DNA of 64,000 nt from CBDANW01 sp965197825 (GCA_965197825.1 CBDANW010000002.1:62001-126000), one strand, 5' to 3'; positions 26,312-37,896 are shown, counted from the first letter of the stretch. A program made the numbers and translations. The notes: generated by a model from the sequence alone, not told the origin.

Positions 26312-26711
26312 TTTGAAATAGCCCATAAATCAGCAACTTAGAGTCTGTGTTTGCGGCCGTGCCCAGGGCCGAGCGCGAACAAACGACGAAATCATGCAGG
26401 CATAGTCTCGGCAGATCGGAGACCGATCAGGTTCGGGTCGGCGCGGATGAATAAATAGAAGGCACAGGAAGCAGGCGCTGACCGAGCCCTGCGGCAGCGG
26501 AAAAGAGGCCACCCGAGAGACCAGAATCGAGGCCGAGGCTACCGCGGCGTAGCTGCCCTAGCACGTTCTGGTCCAGGTGCGTCTGAGCGTCCTTCATGTC
26601 TTTACTTGTCTCGGATTGGACCTCAACCAGGGTCCGGACCTCCTGTGGTTCTTCCCCGGCGCACAGCCCGTGTGCCTCGGTCACTACTTGGCGCCGATGT
26701 CCACACCCGCT
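26312..26711. repeat. Mosaic of element ends, no intact gene
   Basis: Continuation of the CGTCCTGTGCC end, then the reversed 5' end of the MISSFVRAL-type element (about 26370-26470). Bases 26485-26690 are a repeat that recurs at 35195-35400 and partly, inverted, at 62340-62440. The open frames are chance fusions. Confidence 0.55.
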
Positions 26712-27032
26712 CCCGTCCTGTGCCAAAACTCGGCCCTCTTGAAATAGCCGATAAATCAGCAGCTTAGCGTCTGTGTTTTGCGATGGTGCCAAGGGCCGTG
26801 GCCTTTACAATCGTCTGGCCCGAGGGTGTTATCTTCGGATCCATCATGACGTACCATGTGCAATTCCTACTGTTGGTCAGGCAGCCGTTGTCCGATCGGG
26901 CAGCCCTGCCGCTCACACAGACCTCATGGGTGCTTCCACCATTAAGTGTTGGCAAAATGACACTAAGACTTTACAGTGCATTAAATTACAGCCATGGTCT
27001 TTCAAAAGGGCCGAGTTTTGGCACAGGACGGG
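26712..27032 (-). mobile_element. MITE with CGTCCTGTGCC ends (copy 2, inverted)
   Basis: About 321 bp, the same hybrid interior as 17801-18120 with scattered substitutions. It terminates the helicase gene on its right; the left flank is not helicase, so a rearrangement accompanied or followed insertion. Confidence 0.85.
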
Positions 27033-29587
27033 TAGCCCGGCATGCGGAACTGCCGCACCAACGTGGCGTTGACACCACCAAACATCCCGCCGATGGGATT
27101 CTGCTTGGCAAGCGCTCGCCCGAAAAAGCGCGATAATTCCGGCAGTTTCTTGGTGATCACCTCCGGGAAGTTCACAGCTAGCAGAAGGTCATGGTGCTCG
27201 GCCATCGCCCTCATCTCTCGATAAGCGCATAGCTTCTCGTGCCCCGCCTGCGATTCCAGAAGGTCGAGAAAATCCGAAATCAAGGCTTCGGATCGCTCGC
27301 CGGTCTTCTCTTGTGCCCCCAAACGGATCGAGCCAGTTCGCCGAACCGCAAGTGCCCAAAGGTCAACGAACGCGTGGCCGAGTCGTGCCGTTGCCGCCAA
27401 GAGCTCACGCCGACGCTCCTCTTCGCGAAACCGCTCGACAAATTCCTCCGCCGCCGAAACTGGCCAAAGTCCCTCGCGAAGATGCTCGCGTCGTCGTAGC
27501 TCCGTGAAGAACGTGCGCGCATTGATGTGTTCACGTGGCGCGGGGAAGCCGGAACCGACTTCGAACTCCGGCTGCAAAGCGGCCCCGGGATACTGCTCCC
27601 TGAGCACCACCCGGGCGTCACGGCGGAGCTCAGAAGCGGAATGGCCCAGAAGCGCCAAGCCCGCTGCCTGATAAGCATGAAACACTGGGAGGCGCTGATA
27701 TTTCGCTTGTCGGCTCGCGCGTCGAAAGGTCGTGAACGCGAGCTTTCTCAAACGTCCACGACACTCTTCCTCGGACGCGCCCAACTCTGTGGCCAGCGCG
27801 GCAAATGCATCGTCCGGACTCCCGAGAAGAGCGGACACGTGATTGTCCGCAAAGAACGTAGCGTAGGCGGAGCCCTGACTCATGAAGCGGTTTTTCCGAA
27901 ACGCCGCACCCGAGAGCCACCCCGCCGGTCCATCTCCGCGAAAAAACCAAGCAAAGAACGTGTCGCTTCCACCAGGATCCTCGACGTCCTCGCGGCCTAC
28001 ATGAAGCGCGTCGGTATCAGTGCCCTCCTCCTCCATCGGTTCGAGCTCATCGCCCGCCGCTTGCGTCCGACGCCTCTTCTTGCGCCGCTCCGCTTCGTAT
28101 TGGTCCCACGCACGCGCTAGCTCGCCATGAAGCTTCTCCGGAAGCTTCCCCTCGAGCTCGCCCCGAAGCCAATCATCGTATTTTCTGCACAGCTTCTCCC
28201 CGATCTCGTCGACACTCTTGACGCGCCGCACGAAGACGAGTGTCTTTTCACCCGAGCTGATGTCCCAAGACAGGCTTTCGACAAGACTGTCCATCTTGGG
28301 ATGGGGCAGAGCCTCCCCAAACTCACGCCAGTATGAATCCGAAAGCTTGTTGATGGCAGGTGTATCGATGCCTTCCTTTTCCAGCTCACTGTCCGTCTGT
28401 TCCGCAGCATCAAAATTCGAGTCGTCGTCTTTCTTGACCTTGGCCGTTCGAAAAAAACTCTCGAACGATGCCAGCATCCCGATCTGAAAGCTGGCCCCAA
28501 ATCGCTCATCCTGAAGAACCTCGGCCACTTTCTTCTGCACCAGAGCGACGATGAGTCGCTGCCGGTCGTCAGGCACCTCGAGCGGGTCATCATGTTGGTC
28601 GCAGCCTCCTCCCCGCCACTCCCGCCGGTACATGTTTTTCGTATGGAGCTCGCCCCCAATCCGTAACCCAGTGAGCCGTCGCACGAGAAAGCCCGAGGCA
28701 ATCTCTTTCTTCTCCGCCGTCTTCAACTCCGGGTCGCACAAAACTTTGACAGACTGACCAAATCCAAAGAGGTCGAGCTGCCGCCACAGCTGCTCGTAAT
28801 CATTCTCGAGAGGCGTCGCGGACAGAAGAAGCACCCGATCGAATCGCGGCGAATAGTTCGGCACACGCGGCTCGAACCTCTCTTCACCGAGGCCGAGTAC
28901 ATGTCGCAGTACGCGATTTCTCGCGGCGTGGGACTTCCGCCCGTGCTTGAAGTTATGCGCTTCATCGACCACCACGAGGTCGTAATGAGGCAAAAGCGCG
29001 CTCACCGCCTGCGCGTAGGTGTACTTGAACGTCTCCTTGTCACGCAGGTCCATCGCGGAGCGCTCCAAAAAGAAAGCGAGCCGCAGAATCTCTTTGCGCT
29101 TCTCTCGCCACTGTCGAGAGTCATTGCTCAGTGGAAAGCTGAAGCTCGTCATCCGAAGGAGAAAATCCCGGTCCGGTGCACGCACTGCCTGCCTGGCCCA
29201 ATCGGCCAGATTGCCGCAGACCGCCACATCCACCAGCGGGGTTTCTTGGATGCTCTTGACCCGCTGGTCCGTCCACTTCCAGTTGTTCCTTACGAAGTTC
29301 TGAAGCTCCTTTCTCCACTTGAGCTGAATGTTCTCCCGCGGCGTGATGTAGAGAATGCGAACGTGAGGATGAAAGAACCGCAAAAGCCCCACGACGCCGA
29401 GCGCAACGTACGTTTTTCCCATTCCGACTTCGTCAGCGAGGTACGCAAAACCGCGCTTGGCGAGAATGTTGTGTAAGGAGACCGCCCCCTGGAGTTGTTC
29501 CTCAGCAAGCCCCTTCGACATGACGCCGCCACCAAAATCGACGAGCTCGCGAGCGGTCGCGAGCGAAACGGGCTCTATCTTCCGCAT
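27033..29587 (-). pseudogene. SNF2/DEAD-like helicase, C-terminus removed by a MITE
   Basis: About 851 native residues. Motif I is YLADEVGMGKTYVALGVVGL (residues 49-68), motif II VVVDEAHNF near 215, motif III LLLSATPLEND near 261, and the C-terminal lobe begins GEKTLVFVRRVKSVDEIGEK. The frame runs to QFRMPGYP at the MITE edge. Related helicases continue with a segment containing motifs V and VI, so the second RecA lobe is incomplete and activity is unlikely. It follows the unknown gene 29595-31400 by 7 bp as an operon; such pairs usually belong to anti-phage or DNA-processing modules, which is inference. Confidence 0.8.
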
Positions 29588-29594
29588 ATCGGAT

Positions 29595-31400
29595 CTAGTC
29601 TGCCGGCCTCATGTCGGTAAAAAACATCCGCTCGAACCAGCTGATGAACTCTCCCTGAAGCTCACGGTTTCCGAACGCGAAGTCTTTTTTCAATGCTTCG
29701 ACGTGGTGCAGTTGTTGATGAAGTGCTTTCCGTTCCCTGCGATGCTGTTGAAAGAAGGGTGCATACTCCTTCTCGAGCTGGCGCAACGTGTCCTGGGCCG
29801 TGAGCAGGGTGATGTAGCGATTGACGACATCTCCGCCCTGATCCCCGAGTACGGTTTGAATGAGCGAAGGCAGCGAGTCGTACTTCTTCCCGAACAGTCG
29901 ATAGACCGCTTCTTTTTCCCGTCCGGCCTCGATAGCGGCAACGACGTGCTCGCGCAGCATCGAGAACGCATGGAAAATCGCGGCAAAACGGTCGAACATG
30001 CTATCGACGGTCCGGAGCGGATCGGTGCGCTCTGCAAGAATGCCTTCCTGCACCATGAACTCCTGCGCCTTGCCGGCCAGAAAAGCCTGTCGCTGCTCGA
30101 CTGAAAGAAGCGACCAGTAGCGAAGGATTTCCTCAGCACTGAGCATCATTAATATAGATGGCTTTTGAGCCATCCCCTCTTCGCGAAGCCGAACACGCAA
30201 GCGACCATCCTCCTCGACCACCCAAGGAGCGCCACCTCTCACCTTCATGACTTCCGCGTTGTGCTCGATTCCGAGTCGCATCGCGTCCCGGTAGTCCCCC
30301 TCATGCAGACTCGCCACCATCCGAACAATCCTGTCGGCGGCCTCGGGAGAGGAAGCCGAAGCAATCTGCTCCCCAAGTGCTTCCACACGCGCCGGTTTCA
30401 AATGTGAAAGACGCTTACCCCAAGCCGACCGCACGTCCTTTTCGATATCGGACAGCCGTCGATCGCTTTGACGGATGACATAGCCAAAAAGCTCAGCCAT
30501 CGCAACGAAGAAGGGCTCCAACACCTCAATATGCTCGAGCGCAGAGGCAAGTGTCTCGTTCCCTCGAGACTCGACTTGTTTATGGGCCTCTCGAAGCTCC
30601 TCGAAACCGAACGGCGTCTCCCAAGCAAAGACTCCCCCGTCATTCATCTCGACGAGGATCTCCCAGAGCGCCGCCTGGCGCCCGAAAGTCGTATTGAACC
30701 CATCCGCCTCACCGCGCACGAAGCCTTGCTCGTAGAAGCGCCCCTCCGACCGTCCGAGCTTCGCACTCAGAATCGCGGCAAGCGCTTTTGCTAGTTGCCG
30801 ATGGGCACCCTTCGGTTCGAACGCCGAGCTCTCCTTCGCTAGAAAGCCAAGCACCTGAGCCCCGTCCTTGCTTCCCGTATACGAAAGCCGTGGTAGATAC
30901 TCGGACTCCACAAGCTTTTGCGCCCAGGGCGTCAACGTATGCTCGTCCCGCTCGACCATACCGCTTTCCCGGGCGGCTACGGTGTAGAGACCCCAAAGGC
31001 CGTTGGTCCTCTGATTGCTCAGAATCTGGCCGTCGACACTCGCAGATATCGGTACGCTATGCCCGTTGTCGCGAAGGCGCCTCGTAGCTCGCACCGAACC
31101 GAGAATCCCGCTGGCATCCCCGTTCTCTCGACCCAAAGCGAGCCGGCTATAAGCCGCCAGCTGCTCGAACTTCAGAAACAGATTCGACCGGTCTTCCTCA
31201 GAAGTCCTCGGGGATGCCACCGCGCGGTCTGCGAAGTAGAGTCCCAAAAAAAGTGTGGTGAACCCGCGAAGAGAGTTCGTGACCGTCGTGAGATTCCCGA
31301 CGACCTCACGGCCGAAGCGTGCCCAAATCGGCGTGAAGCCCAGGGCGTCTCGCGAACCCTTGATCGCGGCCCGCGGATCGATCTCTGTCAGAAAGAACAT
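29595..31400 (-). CDS. Unknown 601-residue protein, helicase operon partner
   Basis: The protein begins MFFLTEIDPRAAIKGSRDAL, GFTPIWARFGREVVGNLTTV and continues as a mostly helical protein with no catalytic motif I recognise. A long charged C-terminal half (SAEEILRYWSLLSVEQRQAF, KEYAPFFQQHRRERKALHQQ) could be coiled or a scaffold. The start at 31400 is chosen because only 20 bp of native sequence remain before a CGTCCTGTGCC end at 31421, so the promoter has been replaced. Stop and downstream helicase start are 7 bp apart. Defence role is likely by context only. Confidence 0.6.
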   Translation of the reverse strand: MFFLTEIDPRAAIKGSRDALGFTPIWARFGREVVGNLTTVTNSLRGFTTLFLGLYFADRAVASPRTSEEDRSNLFLKFEQLAAYSRLALGRENGDASGILGSVRATRRLRDNGHSVPISASVDGQILSNQRTNGLWGLYTVAARESGMVERDEHTLTPWAQKLVESEYLPRLSYTGSKDGAQVLGFLAKESSAFEPKGAHRQLAKALAAILSAKLGRSEGRFYEQGFVRGEADGFNTTFGRQAALWEILVEMNDGGVFAWETPFGFEELREAHKQVESRGNETLASALEHIEVLEPFFVAMAELFGYVIRQSDRRLSDIEKDVRSAWGKRLSHLKPARVEALGEQIASASSPEAADRIVRMVASLHEGDYRDAMRLGIEHNAEVMKVRGGAPWVVEEDGRLRVRLREEGMAQKPSILMMLSAEEILRYWSLLSVEQRQAFLAGKAQEFMVQEGILAERTDPLRTVDSMFDRFAAIFHAFSMLREHVVAAIEAGREKEAVYRLFGKKYDSLPSLIQTVLGDQGGDVVNRYITLLTAQDTLRQLEKEYAPFFQQHRRERKALHQQLHHVEALKKDFAFGNRELQGEFISWFERMFFTDMRPAD

Positions 31401-31420
31401 CACTTCAACACAACGGAGAC

Positions 31421-32473
31421 CCCGTCCTGTGCCAAAACTTGATCCACTGGCAACGTTACAAATCGGCATCTGAGCGACGCCACTTCCGGGACATCGCCCT
31501 GGTGAGAACTACTTCCGGCTGCTCGTGACACTTCCCTTCAATGGACGGTGGGTTTGCCCACGGCGATAGTGGAAAGGGTCTGTTGGCGGGCGCGCTTGCA
31601 GGCAAGCATTACTGCGTGCAGTTCTTTCTCTGCGATGTGTGAGAGCTCCCCAACGTCCTTGAGAATTCCCCTAAGGTCCCTCTCTGACGCCGACTCTCTT
31701 TCCAGGAGATCGATGATAACGCGGGTCATGGCATAGATCTTGCCGAGGTTGTCCAGAGCCTCGTTGGCCCGTTCGGGCAGATCCATGAGCTCCACGTCGC
31801 GAACAGTCCGTCGATGAAGCCTTCAAGCTCCTCGGTGCGGGTCCGGCACAAGCGGCGAATGTCATCCGTATCCGGCTTAGCCTCCATCCGTGTCAAACGG
31901 AATGGCTTGGTTGCCGATTGATGCCTTGCCAGTTCGTTCCAAAGCCCCATCAGGGACTCGAATAGCTCACTGGCTGCGCCGACATTGTCGAACCCCGGCA
32001 ACTCACCTTCCCAACAGCTCTCTATAGCTCGGAGTGGCGATGCGTCGAGCCTGGGCGTCGCGATGTTGCCGAGGAGTCGTGTACGGACGACATGGAATGA
32101 CGTCGGGCACGCATAACGTTCCAATAGAGCGCGAACGGCCTTGTCGCCAGCGTATCGGAGGGAACGTTTCTTCATGCTCGGTCCAATATTCTCACGATTG
32201 ACCTGCTTGACCAATCCGCTCCCTGGATGAAGTGATTGTCCATCAGTAAATTCCCGGCATCTTTGGATTGGCCGCGATTACGGTTCGCAGCGTCTCGATC
32301 ACCGTCGCGTCCCGCGACGATAGCAGTCCGTTGGTCACGCTGGATCCGAAGATAACACCCTCGGGCCAGACGATTGTAAAGCCCACGGCCCTTGGCACCA
32401 TCGCAAAACACAGACGCTAAGCTGCTGATTTATCGGCTATTTCAAGAGGGCCGAGTTTTGGCACAGGACGGGG
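31421..32473. mobile_element. Unit bounded by CGTCCTGTGCC ends carrying a gene fragment
   Basis: The left end is truncated after CCAAAACTTG. The right end is the rve-IS 5' end (about 32341-32473). Between them lies a host-like gene (31538-32175). The flanks do not match, so it could be a captured segment or two independent insertions. Confidence 0.5.
31538..32175 (-). pseudogene. Conserved hypothetical gene with one frameshift
   Basis: MKKRSLRYAGDKAVRALLER..., ESLMGLWNELARHQSATKPF and RRLCRTRTEELEGFIDGLF in one frame, then ELMDLPERANEALDNLGKIY, MTRVIIDLLERE and IAVGKPTVH in another. One missing base near 31798 (GLFADVELMDLPE restored) joins them into about 212 residues. The GLWN...PFRLTR and LPERA blocks are typical of a conserved hypothetical family I cannot name. 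Confidence 0.6.
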
Positions 32474-32670
32474 AGTTCGCCACGGGCCATCTGCTCCTGA
32501 GCGCGGGTCAAAACCGAGAAACCTTGCCGCCGTGCCAGATACGCACCCACGATGCCGGTGAAGACGATCAACGCGAGCGTCGGCCACGTACCGAGATAGA
32601 TTCCCACTTGGATGATAAGACCGAGCTCCACGGCGGGGACGATGACGAACAGCAAAAGAAGCTTTCCCAT
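32474..32670 (-). pseudogene. fxsA: FxsA-like membrane protein, N-terminal fragment
   Basis: The frame MGKLLLLFVIVPAVELGLII, VGIYLGTWPTLALIVFTGIV, ARRQGFSVLTRAQEQMARGE matches the first two membrane segments and loop of FxsA. The third segment and tail are missing; the gene is cut at residue 66 by an element end. TATAAT lies just upstream of the ATG, so promoter plus start were retained. Both sides are bounded by CGTCCTGTGCC ends. Confidence 0.75.
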
Positions 32671-32692
32671 ACCGTCATTATAGGAACGTTTT

Positions 32693-32885
32693 CCCGTCCT
32701 GTGCCAAAACTCGGCCCTTTTGAAATAGGCCATAAATCAGAACTCTCGACGTATGGAGAGAACGAATCTTTCCGCGTATGCGTTCAGATTCGGACTATTG
32801 GCGGGAAGGCGCAGGGGCTTCACGCCTGAATCTCTCAACAGCCCACGTACTGCCTCGGTGAATAGCGGGTCCCGGTCGTGGATGA
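32693..32885. mobile_element. Internally deleted rve element
   Basis: Starts with the CGTCCTGTGCC end, then jumps to an internal stretch of the transposase gene equivalent to 4273-4421 (antisense, coding ENSFLSIRRECLDRF-like residues), cut at the ferredoxin fragment. Confidence 0.65.
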
Positions 32886-33110
32886 ACCGATGGCCGCGAC
32901 GGGGCACGCGACCAGAGCGCGGAACGCATCTACAGCGCCAGGTACGGGTTGTTGCGAGACGATGGCATGCCCATGGCCTTCTGCAAAGACGCGGGGTGCA
33001 ATCTGTCGACAGGCGTCACAATCGATGCAGGAATCATCGACGAACCAAGGCCCGGGGGCGTTCGCTTCGAGTCTCCGGTTGGGATCGGCCACGACATCCA
33101 TTGTAGCCAC
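32886..33110 (-). pseudogene. Ferredoxin-type N-terminal fragment
   Basis: MATMDVVADPNRRLEANAPG, WFVDDSCIDCDACRQIAPRV and AFRALVACPVAAIG show a C-x2-C-x2-C plus CP iron-sulfur motif. This resembles the ferredoxin domain found alone or at the N-terminus of some MBL-fold hydrolases. It stops at the boundary with the rve remnant; a GTG (33110) or the ATG nine bases later could be the start. Only the 5' end of the gene is present. Confidence 0.7.
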
Positions 33111-33120
33111 GATCCGGCTT

Positions 33121-33440
33121 CCCGTCCTGTGCCAAAACTCGGCCCTTTTGAAAGACCATGGCTGTAATTTAATGCACCGTAAAGTCTTAGCGTCATTTTA
33201 CCAACACTTAATGGCGGAAGCACCCATGAGGTCTGTGTGAGCAGCAGGGCTGCCCGATCGAACAACGGCTGCCTGACCAACAGTAGGAATTGCACATGGT
33301 ACGTCATGATGGATCCGAAGATAACACCCTCGGGCCAGACGATTGTAAAGCCCACGGCCCTTGGCCCGGTCGCAAACACAGACACTAAGCTGCTGATTTA
33401 TCGGCTATTTCAAAAGGGCCGAGTTTTGGCACAGGACGGG
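33121..33440 (+). mobile_element. 320 bp MITE (copy 3)
   Basis: Same as 17801-18120. The sequence identity with that locus starts exactly at this MITE's left end and continues through the recombinase to 34485, about 1365 bp. Confidence 0.85.
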
Positions 33441-34193
33441 GACCGGCTGACGCCGAGCCACACCAAAAAGAAAAACGGGCAACGGCTCCGCTACTACGTC
33501 TCCCGGCGCCTCATCCAGCACAGTGGCCAAAAGGACCTCTCCGGCTGGCGGCTGCCCGCGCCCATGCTGGAACAGACCGTCGTGCATCTCGTCCAACAGC
33601 ATATGGGGGCATCGACCTTCCCGGCCTCGCTGACCCATACTCCGACGATGCAAGAGCTCGCCTCGGTGCGTCGCTTTTTAGACGGGCTGTGTTCCGGTAG
33701 TAATGATGATAGTGCCTCGGCAGTCCCCCTGCTCCGTCTTATCCGGCGGGTCGATATCAGCCCCGGCTCTGTGTCTATCCTCCTCGACCGCAATGCGTTC
33801 GCTGCTTGCCTCTCTATGGGACCTGACCGCATTCGCGAGGATGCACTCCGCATCCTCGCACCGTTCCGCTTGCGTCGACGCGGCGTCGAGACCAAGCTCG
33901 TTCTGGGCAACCCCACGAAATCCGTCGACCGCACACTCCTGCGCAATATCGCCAACGCCTTCTCCTGGCTCGACCGAATCAAAGCAGGCAAAACCTATGA
34001 GGAGATTGCCACCGAAGACGCCATCCCAACGGACCGTGTGCGCAAGGCAATCCGCTATGCCTTCCTGGCCCCCGACATCGTCCGCGCCATTGTCGAAGGC
34101 CGCCAGCCCGTTGGGCTGACCTCGAGCTACCTCTTGCATCATCCGCTTCCCGACGATTGGGAGAAACAGCGAGTGCTCGTCAAAACGCTGTGA
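33441..34193 (+). pseudogene. Large serine recombinase, C-terminal fragment (copy 2)
   Basis: Protein-level duplicate of 18121-18873 with the same truncation at the MITE edge and only a few silent base changes. It cannot recombine DNA without the missing catalytic domain. Confidence 0.8.
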
Positions 34194-35583
34194 GCCTGCA
34201 AGCGCTCACTCCGTGAATGGGCTCGGTTAGCAGCAAGCTGCTCTCCGACACTGGCCTCCACCAATCAAACTGGCCCGAATTCCCTGTCATGGTTTCCAGA
34301 CTCGGATAGCTCCTTGTACTGGACCGTCTGCGGAGTCATCTTCGTTTCCTCCGTAAAACTCCGCTGGATGAATTCGAGGTTTGACCAATTCGAATTCCGC
34401 TATTCGCCTTCTCCTCAGACGCGATCTAGGGTTAAGCGTCTTCTCATTGTCTGCGCGATTAAGCGCAAAAATGGACACGATAAGCCCCCAAATCGTCCCA
34501 AATTGCACGCTAAGGGCCTGTTTTGCTCTGTTTCTGATCGTTTCCAGCCAAGAATCGGAAGCTCCACTCGCCCCCACTCGAGCCTGCCGACTGCGATAGC
34601 CGGAAAGGTGTTCCCGTCGACGAAACGTCCGCCGATGAGACGTAAAGCCTGTTACGACAATGAGTAACGGCCTGAGCCTCCTCCGGAGGGTTTACGACAC
34701 GGCCCTCTTTCAGGCGTCAAGGAAGTTGAAATTGCCGTATAGAAAAGCTGATTGAAGCAAATTCGATTCCGGCTCGAACGACCATCCGTCGATGAGGTGT
34801 GCGTGAGCCAGCACGTGACGGCGTCCGTTAAATCACTGTAGAGGAAGTAGATAGAACGATGTGGGCACCGGGGCTTCTCTGAGTATTCGCTACATTGCCG
34901 CACTACCCGCGCGGCGAAAAAGGGGGGGGGATACTGAATAAACTGAAAAAACACCTTTTGGCCGAGACCGGATAGCTCCGAACTGCACCATCCGCCACCC
35001 AGTCTGGCCAATTGTGGCACTGCAGAGACGGATGAGATTTTCCGCGCGGTTGGCGGGGTTTTGCAGGGGTCGGTGTCACCAGAGACGCGCTAGAAGGGCT
35101 GAATTGGCCTCATTTTCGATTTTGGTCTCTAATCTCGATTTTCGAGTGCCACGTTTGCGCCAAATAGGGGAGCGGGCCGCTGACCGGGCCATGCGGATAG
35201 CGGAAAAGAGGCCGCCCGAGGGGCTCAGAATCGAGTCCAGGGCTACCGTGGCGTAGCCGGCTAGCACGTTCTGGTCCAGGTGCGCCTGAACCTCCTTCAT
35301 GTCCTTTGTTGTCTCGGATTGGGCCTCAACCAGGGTTCCGCACCTCCTGTGGTTCTTCCCCGGCACACTGACCGTGTACTGCGGTCACTACTTGGCGTCT
35401 CGGTCTCGAATCCTAGTTTCCGAGGGGAGCGTTTGCGCCGACGGAAGAGGTGGCGGCAAGAAACAGCCGAACATGGCAGGTCTAAGCCGTGCAATCAACG
35501 CTGGATCGACTATTTGCGGAGGACAACCGGACACGACGGGGTCGGGCCGTCCGTCTGCTTCAGCTGGTGTTGGGCAACGACCT
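34194..35583. other. Noncoding mosaic of dispersed repeats
   Basis: Bases 34194-34485 repeat 18874-19165. Bases 34486-34964 have no recognised gene and include a run of ten or more G near 34921. Bases 34965-35190 repeat 7441-7650, and 35195-35430 repeat 26485-26690. No supported coding frame. Confidence 0.5.
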
Positions 35584-36026
35584 TCACGAGAAGCGCTGCG
35601 CTAGCGGAAAGTAGATGATTCCTTCTTGAGCGGCCTTTTCAATCTTCAGATCGAGCGCGTCAACTAGGGAAACGTGCCCCTCTAGAATCAAACCGATGTC
35701 TGAGCCATCCATGAGAATCATGTTAGAGCTCACACCGCGGGTAAATTCCATCACGACCTCTCTTCGAAACCCTACGATTGAGACGAATAGTCCACGGGTG
35801 CTCGTAATCTTTTTGTCAACCTTTGTCTTGAGCGCCGCCAAGTCGGACTCCGTGGGCGGGCCCTTACGCCAGCGTGCCTCGACCAAGTAGTCGAATCCCT
35901 TGAAGTGAAAGTAGCCGTCTATCTGCTCCGTCTCGGTTCTGTAGGAAGGCCGGTAGGATATTTCGTTGACAGCGAAAAGTTCGGAAAGAAGGCCCTCTAG
36001 GCTGTAGCCTCTCGCTTGGGCAGACT

Positions 36027-37426
36027 GGTGATGTCTTAAGATTCCTGTCAAAGAAAAACGATGTATGGTTCCCCAAGCTCAAACCCGTCCCCGTCATGGG
36101 GACAGAAAAGGAGAACCATACATCATGGGAAAGGTACTACCGAGTCAGCGATTGCTCAAGCAGTTCGAGGAACAACTGGTATTTGGGGAGATGAATCTCT
36201 CGGAGATCGTCCGGTCGGGAGCTCAGATGATGCTTCAATATGCGTTGGAGCGCGAGGTGACGGAGGCGTTGGGTCGAAACTACTATGAGAACGCTCCGGC
36301 AACGACGAAGGAGAAGGGACGACGCAACGGGTATGAGTCGCATCGGGTCCTCACGGGCGAGGGAGCGGTGACGGTGCAAGTGCCGCGGGTACGAGAAACA
36401 GAGAAGGTGTTTCAGTCAAAGATTCTCGACGCCTACGTGAGCCGGACCGAGAAACTCGATGAACTGATCGCGCGGATGTACGTCCACGGGATGTCGACGC
36501 GTGACATTGAGGCGACGTTCGCGGACGTGCTGAGCGGCACGGGTGTCTCGAAGTCGGTGGTGAGCCGGGTCACACGGTGTCTGTCGGAGGATTTCGAGGC
36601 GTTTCGAAAACGGGATCTCTCGAACGAGAAGCTGTTGTATCTCGAGCTCGACGGCACGTACCTGCGCTACCACCAAGGAGCGGAGAGGAAAGAGCCCATC
36701 CTCGTTGCGACCGGCTATCGCGCTGATGGGACGCGAGTTCTTCTTCATATCGGTGTCGGCAACCGAGAATCCTACGAGAACTGGAAGGGGTTTTTGCAGG
36801 AGATGGTGGCCCGAGGAATGAGGGAGCCGTTGCTCATCGTGACGGACGGGAATCCTGGAGTGCTCAAAGCGATCGCAGAGGTCTTCCCTCGAAGCCTCAA
36901 GCAACGTTGCCAGAAGCACCGCCTCGAGAACATCCTGGGCAAGGCTCCGAAGGAAGTGCGCGACGAACTCAAGGCGGCCATCCTTGAGTCGTTCCATGCG
37001 AACAGCTACGAGCAAGGGCTGAAGAAGGGTCGGGAGGTGATCGCTCGGTACCGTCAACGATTCCCGAGCGCGATGAAGTGCATGGAAGAGACCCTCGAAG
37101 CGTGTCTTCAGGCGCTACGCCTTCCTGCGGCGCATCACAAAAGGCTTCGCACGTCGAATCTACTTGAGCGCACGTTCGGAGAGCACAAACGTCGCACAAA
37201 GGTCATTCCTCACTTCTTCACCGAGGAGGCCGCGATGAAACTCTCGTTCGCTGTGCTCTTGGCCGTCGCAAACAAATGGCGCGGCGTGAGGATGGATGTC
37301 TTCGCCGCTAGGAAAGTCGAGGAGCTTCGCAACGAGCTTCTCCCGCAAGGCACGTCGGAGGAATCAGCAGCTTAACCGAGCGCGGGGAACCGTACGGAGA
37401 TTTGACAGGAAAATTAAGACTTGACC
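36027..37426 (+). mobile_element. IS256-family copy 6 (1400 bp)
   Basis: Complete; 8 bp duplication GGCAGACT at 36019-36026 and 37427-37434. Opposite orientation to the gene it splits. Confidence 0.95.
36125..37375 (+). CDS. IS256-family transposase (copy 6)
   Basis: Full-length 416 residues, Met form (FLQEMVARG), DDE landmarks intact. Confidence 0.95.
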   Translation: MGKVLPSQRLLKQFEEQLVFGEMNLSEIVRSGAQMMLQYALEREVTEALGRNYYENAPATTKEKGRRNGYESHRVLTGEGAVTVQVPRVRETEKVFQSKILDAYVSRTEKLDELIARMYVHGMSTRDIEATFADVLSGTGVSKSVVSRVTRCLSEDFEAFRKRDLSNEKLLYLELDGTYLRYHQGAERKEPILVATGYRADGTRVLLHIGVGNRESYENWKGFLQEMVARGMREPLLIVTDGNPGVLKAIAEVFPRSLKQRCQKHRLENILGKAPKEVRDELKAAILESFHANSYEQGLKKGREVIARYRQRFPSAMKCMEETLEACLQALRLPAAHHKRLRTSNLLERTFGEHKRRTKVIPHFFTEEAAMKLSFAVLLAVANKWRGVRMDVFAARKVEELRNELLPQGTSEESAA

Positions 37427-37896
37427 GGCAGACTCCGGAGACGTACTCAAGGTAAAAAACAGCTGACGGAGCTTGGTCATCTTTTCTGCGCGAGCGGCGC
37501 GGTCGGCTTGCTTTCGGCGAGCGGCAGCCGCTCGGTCGCCGGAGGCGCTCTGCTCTTTTTGGGCGACAAACTTCTGGTCGAGCGCCATCTTCTTCAGATT
37601 ACGGAGCGCGTTGAGACCCGCTTCACGGTCGGGCGCGTTCTCGTCGGGCAATTTCCGGAGCTTGCAGAGCTCGGTAAGGATACGCCGTTGAATGGCATAA
37701 CCTTCCTCACCCATGGAGTCTAGCTGTGAAAAAACATGCCGTGCGATCTTGAACTTGGAGTCGTCGGAGAATCGGTCGTACAACTCCTGCGGGACGCCGG
37801 CGGCGATTAAGAACTGCCGAAACGGGTCTTTGTAGTGGAAGGCTTTGCCGCAGACTTGAACGATTGCTTCCCGAATCTCGAAGGGAAGTCGCTTGG

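Noticed and set aside
34900..34940. Poly-G tract as a phase-variable promoter element
   Set aside because: No gene start or promoter lies within reach on either side; the surrounding DNA is repeat debris.
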